IMG/VR virus record: IMGVR_UViG_3300021964_000023
Location: 1-64,000 of that record
Length of the DNA stretch: 64,000 bases
DNA from: a virus
Reading direction: 5' to 3' (one strand)
Numbering within the stretch: position 1 is the first letter of the stretch; the number at the start of each line of letters is the position of its first letter. Under the pieces are notes generated by a model. The model was not told the DNA's origin. It saw only the letters and a list, made by a program, of their open reading frames with translations, and did not search any database. Positions 60,461-64,000 of the stretch are shown here, one piece after another. A program made the translations under genes and the position numbers.

Positions 60461-61476
60461 TGGATTTTTTAAAAGATATTGTAAAAGAGATTGGCGATGA
60501 CTACACTCAGCTCGCTGCAGATATTGACGAGACTGAGCAGTATGTTGACACAGGTTCGCACATTTTTAACGCACTCGTATCAGGTAGTGTATTTGGTGGT
60601 GTATCTGGGAACAAGATTACTGCTATTGCTGGAGAGTCTTCTACTGGAAAGACTTTCTTTTCTCTCGCTGTGGTTAAGAATTTTCTGGATTCTAACCCCG
60701 ATGGTTATTGTCTCTACTTTGATACTGAGGCTGCTGTTAACAAGGGACTACTCGCTAGTCGCGGAGTTGATCTAAACCGAGTTGTTGTGGTCAACGTTGT
60801 AACTATCGAAGAGTTCCGAAGTAAAGCACTCCGTGCAGTAGATATGTACCTCAAAGCGCCTGTAGAGGATCGCAAACCCTGCATGTTTGTGCTAGACTCT
60901 CTTGGAATGCTATCCACCGAGAAGGAGATTACAGACGCTCTCAATGATAAGCAAGTTCGGGATATGACCAAATCCCAACTTGTCAAAGGTGCGTTCCGTA
61001 TGCTCACTCTTAAGTTGGGTCAGGCAAACATCCCCATGATTGTTACTAATCACACCTATGATGTTATCGGTGCTTATGTCCCCACAAAGGAAATGGGTGG
61101 CGGTTCTGGTCTTAAGTATGCTGCTTCCACTATCATCTATCTCAGCAAAAAGAAGGAGAAGGATGGAACAGAAGTGGTAGGTAATATCATCAAGGCAAAG
61201 ACTGCTAAGTCTCGTTTAAGTAAGGAGAACAAAGATGTGGAAATTCGCCTTTATTATGATGAGCGTGGTCTTGATCGATATTATGGTCTTCTTGAACTCG
61301 GTGAGATTGGCGGGATGTGGAAGAACGTTGCTGGTCGATATGAGATGACCATAGATGGTGAGACTAAGAAAGTCTATGCCAAAGCAATCTACAAAGAACC
61401 TGAGAAGTATTTTACTTCTGAAGTTCTAGAGCAACTTGACGTTATTGCTAAGTCCGAATTTAGTTATGGTGAGTAA
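60460..61476 (+). CDS. uvsX: RecA-like recombinase UvsX
   Basis: 338 aa (T4 391 aa). Strand-exchange protein for recombination-dependent replication and repair. Walker A GESSTGKT (58-65), Walker B FVLDSLGM (Asp 146), the VTNHTYDVIGAY loop and GGGSGLKYAASTIIYLSKKK, typical of UvsX/RecA. The N-terminal domain is short. TAATG overlaps join it to the flanking genes. Confidence 0.95.
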   Translation: MDFLKDIVKEIGDDYTQLAADIDETEQYVDTGSHIFNALVSGSVFGGVSGNKITAIAGESSTGKTFFSLAVVKNFLDSNPDGYCLYFDTEAAVNKGLLASRGVDLNRVVVVNVVTIEEFRSKALRAVDMYLKAPVEDRKPCMFVLDSLGMLSTEKEITDALNDKQVRDMTKSQLVKGAFRMLTLKLGQANIPMIVTNHTYDVIGAYVPTKEMGGGSGLKYAASTIIYLSKKKEKDGTEVVGNIIKAKTAKSRLSKENKDVEIRLYYDERGLDRYYGLLELGEIGGMWKNVAGRYEMTIDGETKKVYAKAIYKEPEKYFTSEVLEQLDVIAKSEFSYGE

Positions 61477-62861
61477 TGGAGTCTATTGAGCACACGATTC
61501 TAAAGAATCTTTTATATAATGAAGAATACTCCCGCAAGGTAATCCCCTTTATCAAACCTGAATACTTCCAAGAGGTGTCTCAGAAAATTACGTTTGAGGA
61601 GATTGTTACCTTCATCACAACGTACAATACTCAGGTTACAGTTGAAGCACTCCTCATTGAGATTTCTAATAGGAAGGATATCAATGAAGGTATGCTCAAA
61701 GAGTTGCAGATTCTTATTACTAATTTGGAAGATAGTCCTGCAGATCTTCAGTGGTTGTTTGATACTACTGAGAAGTGGTGCCGTGATAGGGCAATCTATC
61801 TTGCTTTGATGGACTCTATTAACATTGCTGATGGCAATGATGAGAAGAAGAATCGAGATGCTATCCCATCTATTCTTAGTGAAGCATTGGCAGTCTCTTT
61901 TGACAATAATATTGGTCACGATTACTTTGCAAATGCTGATGAGCGATTCGACTTCTATCACCAGAAGCAGGAAAAAATCCCCTTCGACTTGGAATACTTT
62001 AACAAGATTACCAAGGGAGGTCTTGTTAATAAGAGTCTTAATGTCGCTCTTGCTGGGACAGGCGTCGGTAAGTCTTTGTTCATGTGCCATATGGCTAGCG
62101 CCTGTCTGCTTAACGGACATAGCGTCTTATACATTACAATGGAGATGGCAGAGGAGAAAATTGCTGAACGTATTGATGCAAACCTCCTCAATGTTCCCAT
62201 ACAGGAGATTGCTGATCTTCCTAAAGTGATGTTTGACAGCAAAGTCACAAAGTTGTCACAAAAAACACAGGGTTCTCTTATAATTAAAGAGTATCCAACT
62301 GCGGGCGCACATAGTGGACACTTTAAGGCACTTCTTAATGAGCTTGCACTTAAGAAGTCATTTAGACCTGATATTATTTTCATTGATTACCTTAATATAT
62401 GTGCTTCCTCTCGGTATCGCCAGAGCGGCACTGTCAATTCATATTCTTATATTAAGTCAATTGCAGAAGAGCTTAGAGGATTGGCTGTTGAAGCAAACGT
62501 CCCTATCGTTTCTGCCACGCAGACCACTCGTTCTGGTTATGGTAGCAGTGATGTTGACCTTACTGACACTTCTGAATCCTTTGGTCTCCCTGCTACTGCT
62601 GATCTTATGTTTGCCCTTATTAGCACAGATGAATTGGAAGAACTCGGGCAGATTATGGTGAAGCAGTTAAAGAATCGATACAATGATATTTCTATTAATA
62701 AGAGATTTGTTGTTGGTATTGATCGTGCTAAAATGAGACTGTATGATTGTGAGCAGTCTGCACAGAATGATGTCCTTGACAGTGGTCAAGACGAAGAGTA
62801 TGAGTTTGATGAGAAGAAGTCTTCTCGCAAAGAAAAGTTTGGATCCTTCAAGTTTGATTGA
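61476..62861 (+). CDS. gp41: replicative DNA helicase gp41
   Basis: 461 aa (T4 475 aa). DnaB-type hexameric helicase that moves ahead of gp43 and partners with the gp61 primase, which lies outside this window. N-terminal helical domain; then Walker A GTGVGKSL (194-201), LYITMEMAEEKIAERID, Walker B IIFIDYLNICASSRY and the VSATQTTRSGY arginine-finger region. C-terminal acidic/basic tail. The start overlaps the uvsX stop (TAATGG). Confidence 0.95.
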   Translation: MESIEHTILKNLLYNEEYSRKVIPFIKPEYFQEVSQKITFEEIVTFITTYNTQVTVEALLIEISNRKDINEGMLKELQILITNLEDSPADLQWLFDTTEKWCRDRAIYLALMDSINIADGNDEKKNRDAIPSILSEALAVSFDNNIGHDYFANADERFDFYHQKQEKIPFDLEYFNKITKGGLVNKSLNVALAGTGVGKSLFMCHMASACLLNGHSVLYITMEMAEEKIAERIDANLLNVPIQEIADLPKVMFDSKVTKLSQKTQGSLIIKEYPTAGAHSGHFKALLNELALKKSFRPDIIFIDYLNICASSRYRQSGTVNSYSYIKSIAEELRGLAVEANVPIVSATQTTRSGYGSSDVDLTDTSESFGLPATADLMFALISTDELEELGQIMVKQLKNRYNDISINKRFVVGIDRAKMRLYDCEQSAQNDVLDSGQDEEYEFDEKKSSRKEKFGSFKFD

Positions 62862-62863
62862 TT

Positions 62864-63412
62864 ATGAAGAGCATTAACCCAGAACTAATCGGTGATTTTA
62901 AATCCATTGATTACCCTGCACGCAGACAGTTCCCTAGCGATGAGATTGTAGAGCGTTGGAAAAATCTTGGTCATCTGTATGTCAATTATACTGGACTTCT
63001 TCGTGAAGAGTATCGCGGGGTTCCTGAATGGAGTCATGAGATCGTAAAGGTTCTTAGGAAGAAATATATTCCAGTTGGTGATAAGTGGTACTTTATGGAT
63101 AAGACTTCTTTGTCACTCTATAACATGCCCCCAGGCACAATTATGCCAGAGCATGAGGATACTTATCCAAGGTTCCGAGAGATCTATGGAGAACCAGACA
63201 TCAATAAAATTTGTAGAGTTCTAATTTTTCTTGAAGACTGGAAGACGGGACACTATTTTGAACTGGATCGTCAACCATATACCAAATGGAAGAAGGGTGA
63301 TTATCTTTATTGGACTGGAGATACTACTCACCTTGCAGCAAACCTTGGTAAAGAGAATAGATATACTATGCAAATCACGGCGACTTTAAAATGCGGAAGC
63401 GAAGAGCAGTAG
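62864..63412 (+). CDS. 2OG-Fe(II) oxygenase / Asp-Asn hydroxylase-like protein
   Basis: 182 aa from ATG 62864; a TTG two codons upstream overlaps the gp41 stop. Jelly-roll motif: MPPGTIMPEHEDTYPRFREI (His 97, Asp 99), WTGDTTHLAANLG (His 156) and RYTMQITATL (Arg 167), the H-x-D...H...R pattern of 2OG oxygenases; the 'PPGTIMPEHED' region resembles aspartyl/asparaginyl hydroxylases. Substrate unknown. Lies immediately after gp41, and overlaps the next gene by 22 bases. Confidence 0.7.
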   Translation: MKSINPELIGDFKSIDYPARRQFPSDEIVERWKNLGHLYVNYTGLLREEYRGVPEWSHEIVKVLRKKYIPVGDKWYFMDKTSLSLYNMPPGTIMPEHEDTYPRFREIYGEPDINKICRVLIFLEDWKTGHYFELDRQPYTKWKKGDYLYWTGDTTHLAANLGKENRYTMQITATLKCGSEEQ

Positions 63413-64000
63413 TAGATGATCTTGTAGAGCAGTATGGTAACTACTGCTCTACTTTTACTTTTAAGTTAAGATCTGGATTAGAAGGACAAATCCATAAAGA
63501 AGGATTTATTAATTGCTTCTGGCATAAAACTAGTAAATTAGTTTATATGCATATTGATAAGTGTGGAAGTACATCAGTGTCCTCTGCACTAAAGTTACAT
63601 TGTCCTAACTTTTTGTCTCTTGATTTATTAAAGACCGACAAAGATCCAGATTACCTTGCAAAATATTTTGTTGAGAGTGGTCACACATTTTTTGCTGTTA
63701 CTAGAGATCCAGTCCAACGGTGGATCTCTGGATTAAATGAATTTATGTGTAGATATAAACCACCAATTGATTGGGTCATAAAACAAATTGAGAATGGTAA
63801 ATATATTTTTGATGAACACACTGGACCTCAAACAGCATTTTTGAGATTGTGTTTGGAGAATGAAGGAAAGTTGAAACTTATTAAATTGGATGGTGATTTA
63901 TCTACAAAAGTAAATTTATTTGTAAAAAATCATACGTCAGATTATAAACCATTTGAAGTGCCTCACCTTAGAGATTCAAAATATTTCACCCCCAATTTCA
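63391..64000 (+). CDS. sulfotransferase-like protein (3' end cut off)
   Basis: About 203 residues visible, open to the window end. Starts MRKRRAVVDDLVEQYGNYCS at 63391, inside the end of the previous gene. Sulfotransferase signatures: KLVYMHIDKCGSTSVSSALK (PAPS 5'-phosphosulfate loop) and FFAVTRDPVQRWISGLNEFM (3'-phosphate loop). Such enzymes sulfate sugars, lipids or proteins. An alternative start is the Met of MHIDKCGS, but the upstream frame is intact. The rest lies outside the window. Confidence 0.72.
   Translation, partial: MRKRRAVVDDLVEQYGNYCSTFTFKLRSGLEGQIHKEGFINCFWHKTSKLVYMHIDKCGSTSVSSALKLHCPNFLSLDLLKTDKDPDYLAKYFVESGHTFFAVTRDPVQRWISGLNEFMCRYKPPIDWVIKQIENGKYIFDEHTGPQTAFLRLCLENEGKLKLIKLDGDLSTKVNLFVKNHTSDYKPFEVPHLRDSKYFTPNF

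Noticed and set aside
1-64000. tRNA genes, CRISPR arrays, insertion sequences, photosynthesis genes (psbA, hli)
   Set aside because: None seen by eye on either strand. tRNA genes in particular would need a covariance search to exclude.

Overview
This window is part of the genome of a T4-like contractile-tailed phage (a cyanomyovirus) that most likely infects marine Synechococcus or Prochlorococcus. The T4 core gene order is preserved: gp8-13-14-15-16-17-18-19-20-[gp67 position]-21-22-23, then gp3-uvsY-uvsW, gp55-47-46, gp45-44-62-regA-43-uvsX-41. The marks of the cyanophage lineage are cobS, a small heat-shock protein (hsp20), a DUF3110-like protein and very large beta-rich baseplate proteins. 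No tRNA, CRISPR array, insertion sequence or photosynthesis gene was seen. Coding is almost gapless, and no gene-free stretch reaches 300 bases.

Layout. (1) 1-18730: baseplate and tail-associated giants (a 5'-truncated protein at the gp7 position, gp8, a 2555-aa DUF4815-type protein), then the neck proteins gp13/14/15 and the small terminase gp16. (2) 18751-22844: an accessory block between gp16 and gp17 with four lysine/cysteine-rich small proteins, one carrying a T4-internal-protein-like head-targeting N-terminus, plus a 424-aa probable virion protein. (3) 22852-30660: gp17, a zinc-ribbon protein, sheath gp18, tube gp19, portal gp20 and an oxygenase-like protein. (4) 30611-35033, minus strand: a three-gene cassette (GT25-like glycosyltransferase and two tandem-duplicated B12-binding-type radical SAM proteins), driven by a late-promoter motif that lies back to back with the plus-strand promoter of the capsid genes. 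(5) 35090-38711: prohead core, protease, scaffold and major capsid, ended by a strong terminator. (6) 38743-42422: SGNH hydrolase, gp3-like protein, UvsY, UvsW and a small conserved protein. (7) 42500-63412: the early/middle replication-recombination module, opening with a sigma70-type promoter before gp55. It also holds a nucleotide-sugar epimerase, a VWA/HEXXH protein with CobS, the clamp/clamp loader operon with tiny membrane proteins, a possible restriction-like protein with Dam, RegA, an hsp20 unit insulated by terminators, DNA polymerase, UvsX and the gp41 helicase. (8) 63391-64000: a sulfotransferase-like gene cut by the window end.

How it works together. Host RNA polymerase would read the sigma70-type promoters (before gp55, at the end of cobS, possibly before 57195). 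gp55 then redirects polymerase to TAAATA-type late promoters, found upstream of gp8, the post-gp16 block, gp17, gp18, gp20, the capsid cluster, the SGNH gene and hsp20. Many replication genes are joined by TAATG or ATGA overlaps, which suggests translational coupling.

The observations most worth following are the antisense radical-SAM/glycosyltransferase cassette with its shared bidirectional late promoter, the CobS plus VWA/HEVGH pair with a duplicated leader, four divergent copies of one small 'SGE' domain around the replication genes, predicted gp21-processed internal head proteins, and a 12-site GATC cluster inside the Dam gene next to a possible PD-(D/E)XK protein.
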